The notes under the pieces were generated by a model, which searched no databases, was not told where the DNA came from, and saw only the letters and a list, made by a program, of their open reading frames with translations. The translations under genes and the position numbers were made by a program. Shown piece by piece: positions 43,701-55,003 of a stretch of DNA of 64,000 bases; positions within the stretch are counted from its first letter, which is position 1, and every line of letters starts with the position of its first letter. The stretch spans positions 15,135,541 to 15,199,540 of the forward strand of contig CM048849.1 of the NCBI GenBank assembly GCA_026545225.1, given 5' to 3'. The stretch comes from Cornus controversa (Eukaryota > Streptophyta > Magnoliopsida > Cornales > Cornaceae).

Positions 43701-46700
43701 ATTATTAATTGAAAACTAATTAACATAAATAATAAACTAAACTAAAGTTGAACCAAAACTCCAAAACTAAAACCCCAAAAGAGGAAAACCCGAATCCCCA
43801 AACCCAAACAAACTATATAATTAAAAGACGATTTAACTAATAATATATCCCAACTCCTAAACACATAATCCACAAACTCCAAAACGCGAAAACCCAATCC
43901 TTAAACCTTATGAACAAAAAATAATATATTATTAAATACAAATTATGTAGCATTAATATTAATTTATTATGAGTTAAAAACTAATTAACATAAATAATAA
44001 ACTAAACTAAAGAAGAATCGGAACCCCGAATCTGAAACCCCAAAACAAAATCCGAAACACGAAAATTCAAATCCACAAACCTAAACAAGAACAAGCTTTG
44101 TAATTAAAAGATTATGTAAATAATAATAAATAATAAGTTATTTAACAAACAATATAACTAATAATAAATTATGTAGCATAAATAATAACTTATTTAACCG
44201 ACTAAAAAACTAATTATGAACTATAAAGCATAAATAACAAATTATTAAACTAACTATCTAACTAATAAGGAACCATGCAGCTTAAATTATTTATTTAACA
44301 AACAATATAATTAATAATAAATATAAATAATAAATAGTAATTTATTATGAATTCAAAAATATTTAACATAAATAATAAACTAAATTAAAGCCGAACCGGA
44401 ACCCTGAATTCTAAATCTCAAACCCGAAACACGAAAGCCCAAATTTCCATACCCCAAACAAATTATGTAATTAATAAACTATGTATGTAATTAATAATAA
44501 AGCCTAAATTCTAAACCTCAAACCCCAAATATCTAAAAAGAAAACTCCGAAATTACAATCCCTAACCCTTATGCGGTATAAATAATAATATATTAAATAA
44601 ATATTTGATAAACTATATAGCATAAATAGCAATTTATTTAACTTACTATATAACTAATAATGAATTATGAAGTATAAATAATAAATTACTTAACTAACTA
44701 ACTAATAATTGACTACGTAGCTAAAATAATAATTTACTTAACAAACTGTATAACTAATAACAAACTATGTAGCATAAATAATAATTTATTTAGTAGACTA
44801 AACTAAACCTGAACCAAAATCCCGAATTCGAAACCCAAACCTAAAATCCAAAACCCAAAACAATGCAAACTTGAATCCCTAAACTTCAAACAAACTATAT
44901 AATTAAAAGATTATTTAACTAATAATAAATCCAAACTCCTAAACCCTAAACCCCGAATCCACAAACTCCGAACCCCGAAACTCCAATCACTAAACCCTAT
45001 GAACCATAAATAATAATTAATAATTTATTATGAATTAAAAACTAATTAACATAAATAATAAACTAAACTAAAGTAGAATCGGAACCCCGAATCCGAAACC
45101 CCAAAACAAAAACCCAAAACACGAAAATTCAAATCCACAAACCTAAATAAGCTATGCAATTAAAAGATTATGTAAATAATAATAAATAATAATTTATTTA
45201 ACAAACAATGTAACTAATAATAAACTATGTAGTATAAATAATAACTAATTTAACAGACTAAATAACTAATTATGAACTATGAAGCATAAGTAACAAATTA
45301 TTAAACTAACTATCTAACTAATAGGGAACCATGCATCTTAAATTATTTATTTAACAAACAATATAATTAATAATAAATAGTAATTTATTATGAATTAAAA
45401 AATATTTAACATAAATAATAAACTAAACTAAGCCTAACCGGAACCTTGAATTCTAAATCTCAAACCTGAAACACAAAAACCCAAATCCAAAAACCTCAAA
45501 CAAATTATGTAATTAATAGACTATGTATGTAACTAATAATAAATCCTAAATTCTAAACCCCGAATCCCCAATTTCAAAACTTCGAAACCCCAATCCCTAA
45601 CCTTTAATAATAATATATTGAATAAATATTTAATAAATTATGTAGCATAAATAATAATTTATTTAAAAGAATATATATTTAATAATAAACTATGAAGCAT
45701 AAATAACAAATTACTTAAATAACTATCCAACTAATAATTGACTACGTAACTTAAATAATAATTTATTTAACAAACTATATAATTAATAATAAACTATGAA
45801 GCATAAACAATAATTTATTATTAATTAAAAACTTTTTAACATAAATAAAAAACTAAACTAAAACTGAACAAGAACCACAAATCTGAAACCCTAAACCCAA
45901 AACCCGAAACATGAATCCTCAAACCCCAAACAAACTATATAATTAAAAGATTATTTAACTAATAATAAATCTTAACTCCTTAACCCCAAACTCCGAATCC
46001 ACAAACTCCAAAGCCTGAAACTCCAAATTATTTAACTAATAATAAACTATGTAGCATAAATAATAACTTATTTAACAGACTCAATACCTAATTATGAACT
46101 ATGAAGCATAAATAATAAATTATTAAACTAACTATCCAGCTACCAAACTATATAATTAATAATAAATATGTATCGTAAATAGTAATTTATTAAAAATTAA
46201 AAAATATTGAACATAAATAATAAACTAAACTAAAGCCGAATAGAAACTCTGAATCATAAACAACAAACCTAAAATATGAAACACAAAAATCCAAATTTTC
46301 ACCCCCCAAAAAGACTATGTAATTCAGAGACTATGTAACTAATAATAAAGCCTAAATTTTAAACTCCAAACATCAAATCTCAAACTCAAAACCCCAAAAT
46401 TCCAATCCCTAACCCTTATGCAATATAAATAATAATATATTAAAAAAATATCTGATAAACTATTTAGTATAAATAATAATTTATTTAACGGACTATATAA
46501 CTAATAATGAACTATGAAACATAAATAATAAATTACTTACCTAACTGTTTAACTAATAATTGACTACGTAGCTTAAATAATAATTTACATAACAAACTAT
46601 ATAATTAATAATAAACTATGTAGCATAAATAATAATTTATTATTAACAATTTTTTTTTTACCATAAATAATAAACTAAACTAAGGCCGAACCAAAACACC

Positions 46701-49700
46701 GAAACACGAAAAATTGAATTCCCAAATCCCAAACAACTATATTATTAAAAGACTATTTAACTAATAATAAATCGTAACAGCTAAACCCGAAACCTCAATC
46801 CCTAAACCCTATGAACTATAAATAATAATATATTATTAAATACAAATTATGTAGCATAAATAATAATTTATTATTAATTGAAAACTAATTAACATAAATA
46901 ATAAACTAAACTAAAGTTGAACCGAAACTCCAAATCCGAAACCCCAAAAGTAAAACCCGAAAGAGGAAAACTCGAATCTCCAAACCCAAACAAACTACGT
47001 AATTAAAAGACTATGTAACTAATAATAAATAATAATTTATTTAACAAACTATGTAACTAATAATAAACTATGTAACATAGAATCCACAAACCCAAACAAA
47101 CTATGTAATTAAAAGATTATGTAACTAATAATAAATAATAATTGATTTAACAAACTATGTAACTAATAATAAACTATACAACATAAATAATAACTTAGTT
47201 ACTAGACTAAATAACTAATTATAAATTACGAAGCATAAATAATAAATTATTAAACTAACTATCTAACTAATAGGGAACCATGGAGTTTAAATTATTTATT
47301 TAACAAACAATATAATTAATAATAAATATAAATAATAAATAGTAATTTATTATGAATTAAAAAATATTTAACATAAATAATAAACTAAACTAAAGCCGAA
47401 CCGGAACCTTGAATTCTAAATCTCAAACCCGAAACACGAAAACCCAAATCCCAAAACCCCAAACAAATTATGTAATTAATAGACTATGTATGTAACTAAT
47501 AATAAAGCTTAAATAAACTCCGAATCCCCAATTTTGAAACTTCGAAACCCCAATTCCTAACCTTTATGCAGTATAAATAATAATATATTAAATAAATATC
47601 TGATAAACTATGTAGCATAAATAGTAATTTATTTAACAAAATATATAATTAATAATAAACTATGAAGCATAAATAACAAATTACTTAAATAACTATCTAA
47701 CTAATAATTAACTACGTAATTTAAATAATAATTTATTTAACAGACTATATAATTAATAATAAACTATGTAGCATAAACAATAATTTATTATTAATTAAAA
47801 ACTTTTTAACATAAATAAAAAACTAAACTAAAGCTGAACAAGAACCACATATCTGAAACCCTAAACCTAAAACCCGAAACACGAGTCCTCAAACCCCAAA
47901 CAAACTATATAATTAAAAGATTACTTAGCTAATAATAAATCTTAACTCCTTAACCCCAAACTCCGAATCCACAAACTCCAAAGCCTGAAACACCAAATTA
48001 TTTAACTAATAATAAACTATGTAGCATAAATAATAACTTATTTAACAGACTAAATACCTAATTATGAACCATGAAGCATAAATAATAAATTATTAAACTA
48101 ACAATTTAAGCTAACAAACTATATAATTAATAATAAATATGTATCGTAAATAGTAATTTATTAAAAATTAAAAAATATTGAACATAAATAATAAACTAAA
48201 CTAAAATCCGAAACACAAAAATCCAAATTTTCACCCACAAAAAAACTATGTAATTAAGAGACTATGTAACTAATAATAATGCCTAAATTTTAAACTCCAA
48301 ACCTCAAATCTCCAAACTCACCCAAAATTCCAATCTCTAACCCTTATGCAATATAAATAATAATATATTAAAAAATAACCGATAAACTATGTAGCATAAA
48401 TAATAATTTATTTAACAGACTATATAACTAATAATAAACTATGAAACATAAATAATAAATTACTTAACTAACTATTTAACTAATAATTGACTACGTAACT
48501 TAAATAATAATTTATATAACAAACGATATAATTAATAATAAATTATGTAGCATAAATAATAATTTATTATTAACAAAAAATTTTACCATAAATAATAAAC
48601 TAAAGTAAGGCCGAACCAGAATACCGAAACACGAAAACTCGAATTCCCAAATCCCAAACAAACTATATAATTAAAAGACTATTTAACTAATAATAAATCG
48701 TAACACCTAAACCCGAAACCGCAATCCCTAAACCCTATGAACTATAAATAATAATATATTATTAAATACAAATTATGTAGCATAAATAATAATTTATTAT
48801 TAATTCAAAACTAATTAACATAAATAATAAACTAAACTAAAGTTGAACCGAAACTCCAAAACTAAAACCTGAAAGGGGAAAACTTGAATCCCCAAACCCA
48901 AACAAACTATGTAATTAAAAAACTCTGTAACTAATAATAAATAATAATTTATTTAACAAACTATGTAACATAGAATCCACAAACCCAAACAAACTATGTA
49001 ATTACAAGACTATGTAACTAATAATAAATAATAATTTATTTAACAAACTATGTAACTAATAATAAACTATGTAACATAAGCAATAACTTAGTTAATAGAC
49101 TAAATAACTAATTATAAACTATTAAGCATAGATAATAAATTATTAAACTAACTATCTAACTAATAAGGAACTATGTAGCTTAAATAATAATTTATTTAAC
49201 AAATATATAGTTAATAATAAATATGTATCATAAATAGTAATTTATTATGAATTAAAAAATATTTAATATAAAAAATAAACTAAACCAAAGCCGAATCAAA
49301 ACTCTGAATCCTAATCATCAAACACGAAAGCTCAAATTTTCAAATTCCAAACAAATTATGTAATTAACAGATTATGTAACTAATAATAATTCTAAATTCT
49401 AAACCTTAAACCCCAAATCTCCAAACTGAAAACTCCGAAATTCCAATCCCTAACCTTGATGCGGTATAAATAATAATATATTAAATAAATATTTGATAAA
49501 CTATATAGCATAAATAGTAATTTATTTAACTGACTATATAACTAATAATGAATTATGAAGTATAAATAATAAATTACTTAACTAACTAATTAATAATTGA
49601 CTATGTAGATAAAATAATAATTTACTTAACAAATAATATAACTAATAACAAACTATGTAGTATAAATAATAATTTATTTAATAAACTAACTAAACGTGAA

Positions 49701-50390
49701 CTAGAACCCCGAATTCGAAACCCAAACCTAAAACCCAAAACAATGCAAACTTGAATCCCTAAACTCCAAACAAACTATATAATTAAAATATTTTAACTAA
49801 TAATAAATAATAACTCCTAAACCCCAAATCCACAAACTCCAAACTTCGAAACTCCAATTCCTAAACCCTATGAATCATAAATAATAATATATTATTAAAT
49901 ACAAATTATGTAGCATAAATAATAATTTATTATGAAAAAAAAATAATTAACATAAATAATAAACTAACTAAAACTGGAATCGAATTCGAAACCCCAAAAC
50001 TAAAATTCAAAACACGAAAACCCGAATCCCCAAATCCAAACAAACTGTATAATTAAAAGACTATGTAACTAATAATAAATAATATTTTATTTAACAAACT
50101 ATGTAACTAAACTATGTATCATAAATAATAACTTATTTAATGGACTAAATAACTAATTATGAACTATGAAACATAAATAATAAATTATTAAACTAACTAT
50201 CTAACTAATAAGAAAGCATGCATCTTAAGTAATAATTTATTTAACTAACATGTATATTTGACTAACAATATAATTACTAGCACAATAATTATTTATTATA
50301 AATTATAAACAATGTAACATAAATAATAATTTATTTAACTAACTATTAAATCATATTAATACAATATATTACACAATAAATTATGCATAT
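28735..50390. repeat. Satellite 2, AT-rich composite satellite array
   Basis: About 21.7 kb of very AT-rich tandem DNA unrelated to satellite 1. Each unit alternates an AT-rich module with a C-rich module. The AT module is built of ~53-bp subrepeats such as 'actatgtagcataaataata', followed by 'atttatttaac' and 'ctaactaataa'. The C-rich module begins near 'aaagccgaacc' and continues through strings such as 'aaccccgaatcc', 'cccgaaacacgaaaac' and 'aatccctaaaccctatgaac'. Repeat blocks are roughly 0.8-1.1 kb. From about 34.5 kb a ~2.1-kb period is visible ('ccaaattttcac' markers near 35440, 37572, 40955, 43132). C greatly exceeds G on the plus strand. Stops in every frame leave it without coding capacity. 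The last recognisable units fade out by about 50390. Confidence 0.92.
30344..30368 (-). other. Example of a G-quadruplex-capable, telomere-like motif in satellite 2
   Basis: On the plus strand four C tracts (CCCC, CCC, CCC, CCC) are separated by 5, 3 and 4 bases, so the minus strand fits the G3+N1-7 quadruplex pattern. The last two tracts form CCCTAAACCCTA (30359-30370), close to the plant telomere repeat. The same 12-mer recurs at 35949, 38091, 41454, 46800 and 48726. Confidence 0.7.
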
Positions 50391-51170
50391 ATATTTGCCC
50401 ATATTTTAATTTAATAACTTATTAAATTTAGGGAGAGTTAGATCCATATGACTTTTCATATCTAAATTGGAGACTTCTAAATAAGAAAATTTTCAAAAAT
50501 ATCTACTTTCTATTTCCATTGTTTTCATAATTTCAAAAGAAATATTTAATTAATTTTGAAAATAAAATATTTTTTGAAAACTACTATAAATAGAAAGTAT
50601 CTAGATATATCAAGTCCAATTTAAATAGTAAGTCAAAACTTGTTAAACAAGTTAGTCTCTCATAATTTAATAATAACCAACTTAAAACATGTTATTTCAT
50701 GAATTATCATGCATCAACATAACATAATAGTTATATATGCATGAAATATAAGAAATAAAAGATAAAACCATAGATGAAGCCCATCTAACCTATATCTCTA
50801 ACCAATGAAAAAACTTAATCTCCATGTAGTTCTTCACGAGCAATTCTCCTCACGTGCTTGGACTTCAAGAAATCTCAAACTTTTTCATGCACAAGAAAAC
50901 CTTTGGCACATGCTCCATGGCTAGAGGCTTGAGAAATCTCCTTGGAGATGAATTTTCTACAAACTATTACATGGCTTTGTGAGAGATACATAATAATTTG
51001 CAATAAACATAAATTGGCTTAGGACAACAATTATTTTGTCCTTTACAATTGCCATAAACCCTAGAGCTTCATCCATGTATAAACACCACACCACAAACCA
51101 TATAAAACCATTCATCCACAATCATAAATATAATCATACATATATCATAAAAATGCTATCATAGTTAAAA
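50391..51170. other. AT-rich low-copy DNA, no gene seen
   Basis: Between the end of satellite 2 and the SINE. AT-rich sequence that no longer follows the satellite pattern. A TATA-like 'actataaatag' lies near 50583, but no credible coding frame follows. I recognise no known element. Confidence 0.6.
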
Positions 51171-51183
51171 TTATGATCCATGA
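51171..51183. repeat. Left target-site duplication of SINE
   Basis: TTATGATCCATGA, identical to 51316-51328. Confidence 0.85.
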
Positions 51184-51315
51184 TCCCAAACGATTAGCTC
51201 AAGTGGATAAAGAACTTGACCCTAGTCCATAGCAATCATTAGGTCCATGGTTCAAATCTTCTTGGGTGCAAACAATTCTTTGGGGGTGTGTGTATCAACT
51301 AGGAAAAAAAATAAC
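51184..51315 (+). mobile_element. tRNA-derived SINE (family not assigned)
   Basis: A 132-bp element with an internal RNA polymerase III promoter: box A 'tagctcaagtgg' at 51195-51206 and box B 'ggttcaaatc' at 51249-51258, 42 bp after box A. It ends in an A-rich tail ('ggaaaaaaaataac') and sits between perfect 13-bp direct repeats. Boxes, tail and TSD together make a retroposed, tRNA-derived SINE secure. A real tRNA gene is unlikely because no cloverleaf with a matching acceptor stem is evident and the A-rich tail plus TSD indicate retroposition. The body differs from the Au-like SINEs at 62.9-63.3 kb. SINEs encode no protein and are mobilised by LINE enzymes. Confidence 0.88.
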
Positions 51316-51328
51316 TTATGATCCATGA
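51316..51328. repeat. Right target-site duplication of SINE
   Basis: Perfect 13-bp copy of 51171-51183. Confidence 0.85.
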
Positions 51329-51659
51329 ATATGATTTTAACGTAATCAATTGATTCAAAACAAGATAGTTTATATTTCGGATTCAATTCAGATGAGAAAA
51401 CAAAAAGAATAATGATTATGATAATAAATCTAATTAAACATTTATAATTAGTTAATATATAAAATAAAATTTCATAAATAATATAACACATTATATTTAG
51501 AAAAGATAAAATTTTATAAATAAAACATCACATTATATTAAAGAAAATAATTGTTGGTGTGTAATGAAAGAGAGAATAAGATACCATGACATCATACCTG
51601 ATAGGATAACAATGAGCAAGTCAAATATCGTTGCATTGTAGATTTTCACCAATAGCATC
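51329..51659. other. AT-rich spacer, no gene seen
   Basis: Low-complexity AT-rich sequence with no supported feature. Confidence 0.55.
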
Positions 51660-51930
51660 ACACTTCTGTTCCTCTTTTTTTTTTCTTTTTTTCATAAACT
51701 CTCTCTCTCTCTCTCTTCCACATTTTTCCTAATTGATGTTTTAACCCTTCTTCCAAATTTTTTCATCTCATCTTCACTGTTTCATATTTCTTTTCAACCT
51801 TTTTTTTCTCTCAAGTTTTTTGCATCTCAACTCAAAACTCACGTTTTTTTTCACCCACATGTTAACATCTTCACCCCCCACTTTTTCTGTTTCCTTTTCA
51901 ATCTTTTCTCACCCTCTAACACAAAGGAAA
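51660..51930. repeat. Pyrimidine-rich tract with (CT)n microsatellite
   Basis: The plus strand is dominated by C and T for about 270 bp, including a perfect CT run at about 51699-51716 and several T runs. Such tracts occur in plant 5' leaders and promoters, but no start codon with a plausible coding frame follows, so it is reported only as a compositional feature. Confidence 0.75.
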
Positions 51931-52790
51931 CCTGAAAAAAATAAAACTTTATAGTAAGAACATATTTAAGCACATAACACGATTATGAACACATTACTTC
52001 ACTTCATTAAACCAAAAAGAAAAGAAATCTAACTAAAAGCCCTACATGACAAATAGTAACAAGACAATAACAACTTCAATGAGATGTATGCCACTGCGAC
52101 AGAGAAGCGACTCGTGTAAAATCTTTCTTCCGGGACAAAGCCAGCCTAAAAATTGACTTGGCATGAAAGGCCAAGTATTTTGTATTGGAATGAGACAAAG
52201 TAAATGAATGGAGGCATTATGAGCCGACTACACTAGATGACAGCCCATTTCATCAAATTGAAAAACTAAACAAGAAAGCAATATTTGTGTGCCACAATTT
52301 GCAAGATGCATTTTCCATTATAAGATTACATTAGACAAAATTATGCGACTGTTTCAGTACATCTCAAACTTATCTTTAGTTCTATATTCAGTCATGACAA
52401 ACTCGTCATTTTGTGAGAAGAAAACCAAGGGTTTAAAGGTTTCGAGTGTGAAATCAAGATCTCTAGGCAACGTCAGGATCACATTGAATTTGCTTCCGTG
52501 AGATTACATCTTGTCTTCCAAGATGACAGCTCTATCTCAATGTTGACAAGAATTGGGATTGGCAATCGAATCTCCAAGGGATTTGACAAATAATGCCTAT
52601 TAGGTGTTATTTGAAATCCACCACTTTTGGGGCCTCGAGCAGATTTTACCCATTTGAAATCCATTGTGTAATTAATCATCCAAACAAGTCATGTGAATTT
52701 GAACTTCCAATTTCAAATCCACCTAGTCCAAATCCACAAATCCGAACATAGCATTAATGTTATTGTTTTATGCTATGCTTAGTTGTTGCC
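51931..52790. other. Low-copy DNA left of the LINE, no gene seen
   Basis: No convincing coding exon on either strand. The last 150 bp contain repeated 'caaatcca' strings ('tttgaaatcca', 'tttcaaatccacc', 'caaatccacaaatccg') of the sort common in degraded plant MITEs, but no matching inverted ends were found. I searched the minus strand for the missing downstream MSH2 exon (CDQSFGI block) and did not see it. Confidence 0.5.
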
Positions 52791-52809
52791 AAGATTAAAG
52801 GTTTTGAAC
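52791..52809. repeat. Left target-site duplication of the full-length LINE
   Basis: AAGATTAAAGGTTTTGAAC, matching 59842-59860 at 17 of 19 positions. The two differences indicate an insertion of some age. Confidence 0.85.
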
Positions 52810-53084
52810 GAGAATGGGTTAGTTGAGAGCTTCTCTCACTAACTTTCTCTCTCTAGAGGGAGGCGGGTCGTACTAGGTCCTTTGAATTAAGCTCTTTGAA
52901 TCAAGGTCCTTTGTAGTGTCATATACGAGCAAGCGGTACTACTGTCTTAATCTATTTTGGGGTGGAAATCAGTGTCTAGAGCATATATTGGGGGTGTTTG
53001 GGTGCTGATTTGTGTGTTGGATAGTGATTTTGGAAGAGATCTTGCGCGTTTTTATTGAGATTTGATTGTTGTGGGTTTCAATTT
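52810..53084 (+). other. LINE 5'UTR
   Basis: Begins directly after the left target-site duplication with a pyrimidine-rich stretch ('cttctctcactaactttctc') typical of plant LINE 5' ends, and runs to the first in-frame ATG of ORF1 at 53085. An internal promoter is expected here from the family but cannot be identified by eye. Confidence 0.7.
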
Positions 53085-54964
53085 ATGGATCTCGGTGTTG
53101 CGATTGAGGAGGTTTGTATGGAGGATGAGAACTTGAAACTTGATGATAAAGGAGATCGAAAGGTTTTGTAGAAGTTTTTCTGCGATGATGAAACTATGTC
53201 TGATGAGTCTGATGTGATGAATAAAGAGAGTAGGGAGATGCAAGATTCGCAGAATGTTTTGAGTGTGGTCCAGGCAGAGAATGGCACGATGAGTCCGCAG
53301 AAGTTGAGTGTGGTTCAGATAGAAAATTGCGAGGTAAAAGCAGCTGGTGTGTTGGAGCTAATGAATGATTCACTGAATGATGGGGGTGGTCGTGGAAATA
53401 CCAGGGATTATATTGGTCGATCTGGTCGTAGAGGTAATTTTAGGGGTCGTATGGTTGGAAATTGGGGCAGAAACTGGACTGGAGGTCGGATCCTATCTGA
53501 GCATGGTGTCTATGGATATGGAGGTCGTGGTGGGAGAGATGGGGCCTCTGGGAGCAATTCCGGGAGTGGGGTGGCGCGTAGATCTGACGCGCCTATTCAG
53601 CATATGCATGAGAAGGGAGTGTGTGTTAGCCACGAAACGTGTCACGAGCACGGCATGCGGGCGACTAAAGATGAGAAGAGCACTAATCCAATAGATGGTG
53701 TGGGAGTGCAAAGTTGGGCGGCTGTTGTAGCGGGTCGACCAGAATTGAAGGATGAAAATTTTGAATTTTTCCCTCCAGTTAATGAGGGGAATGAAACCGT
53801 TGTGTCTCCTCCTCCAGAGATTGCCGAAGGGGGTGTGGAGGGTTGGAGAGCTACTTTAGTGGGGTATTTTGTTGATCGAAAGTTGCCATTCCCTACTGTT
53901 AACAATATAGCTCGGAAGCTGTGGATAAGTTAGGGACTTGTGGAGGTGTTGGGAACTGATAAGGGCTTCTTCTTCTTCAGATTTGCTGATGATAAGTATA
54001 GGGATGCTGTGTTTGAGCAAGGACCGTGGTATTTCTTGGGACGACACATTGTGTTGAAGAAATGGCATGAAGGGGTGAAACTGCATAAGGATCAGCTTGA
54101 CAAGATTCCATTATGGATTAAGCTGTTCAATGTTCCTATGGAGTTCTGGATTACGAAGGGTCTGAGTTATATTGCCAGTGCAGTAGGAGTGCCCCTCTAT
54201 GCGGATTCTCTAACTTTATTAAAAACAAGGGTGAGTTTTGCTAGAGTATGTGTGGAGGTTAGCCTAGAGAAGGAATTAATTTCTGAGTTCACATTGAAGC
54301 TGAAGAATGGAAATAAGATTCCGATTTATGTGGATTATCAATGGAAGCCAATGATTTGCTCGGAATGTCACAGGTTTGGGCATAAGGGAACTAGTTGTGT
54401 TATGCAGCAAACTGAGAAGGGGACTGATGTTCTCCCTATTGTTGCGAAGGAAGTGGAGCATGAACAGAGGTGGACCAAGGTAGCTAGGACAACACCTAAG
54501 AAGAGGGATGTGCAGGGTACTTATGAGGGAAAGGGAAGTTCTGATGTTGTGCAACAGAAGGGAGTAGGTTCGCCAGAGAAAGCAAGGGGTGTAGTAGTGG
54601 GGTCTAGTGTGCGAGATCAGGAGTGTGTGAATTCTTCTAATTCCTTTGAGGTGCTTGAATATGAGGATGATGGAGATGGGATGTGTGGCAATAGTGCTAT
54701 TGAAGAAATGCAGATTGTTACTGGGTTCATAGAGCATCTAAACAAGGAAGTGAAGGGGATGATATGGAAGCTGGCAAGGTGGATAGTGGTGACGCTTCCA
54801 AAGATGTTGTTGGTGTGACTAAGCAGGGGAGGGTTCTTGCTTCAATTGTGCGAGCCCATTCTGCTGTTGAAAAACTAGAAAAAAAGAAGACTAATGGTTT
54901 GTCTAGACCTAAAAGGGGTACCTTCATTGTTACTCCAAAAACAGGGGTGGGGGATTGTAGATGA
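53085..54964 (+). pseudogene. LINE ORF1 (DUF4283-like, CCHC zinc knuckle), disrupted
   Basis: ORF1 proteins of plant L1 elements bind the element RNA in a cytoplasmic particle. The frame starts at ATG 53085. It is cut by an in-frame TAG at 53169-53171, reopens at 53196, and is cut again by TAG at 53931-53933. Then it continues in the same frame (EVLGTDKGFFFFRFADD) to 54818, with a frameshift near 54750 into a last segment ending at 54964. Domains in order: an acidic/Ser-rich N-terminus, a Gly/Arg-rich stretch (about 53390-53570, GRGG and RGR repeats), a DUF4283-like region with GPWYFLGRHIVLKKW (about 53940-54300), a CCHC knuckle C-x2-C-x4-H-x4-C at 54357-54398 (CSECHRFGHKGTSC), and a charged linker. 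At least three disruptions make it non-functional. Confidence 0.88.
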
Positions 54965-55003
54965 CTGGTGTTGCATATATAGCCTCTCATGTAGTGTGGA
55001 ATT

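Noticed and set aside
28735-50390. CRISPR array or gene cluster in the AT-rich repeats
   Set aside because: Repeats are long, imperfect and adjoining with no spacer structure, the genome is plant, and stops fill all frames.
28735-50390. True telomere or chromosome end
   Set aside because: CCCTAAA occurs at most in near-pairs within a longer unit; there is no run of perfect telomere repeats.
50450-50700. Solo LTR, suggested by a TATA-like 'tataaatag' in AT-rich DNA
   Set aside because: No terminal TG..CA pair, no matching second copy and no flanking target duplication were found.
51184-51315. Functional tRNA gene at the SINE
   Set aside because: Box A and box B are present, but no acceptor-stem pairing is visible and the A-rich tail with TSD marks a retroposed SINE.
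52600-52780. MITE, suggested by repeated 'caaatcca' strings
   Set aside because: No convincing terminal inverted repeats or target-site duplication could be seen by eye.
53377-53711. Alternative frames over the Gly/Arg-rich part of LINE ORF1
   Set aside because: Shadows of the ORF1 frame created by repetitive GGN codons.
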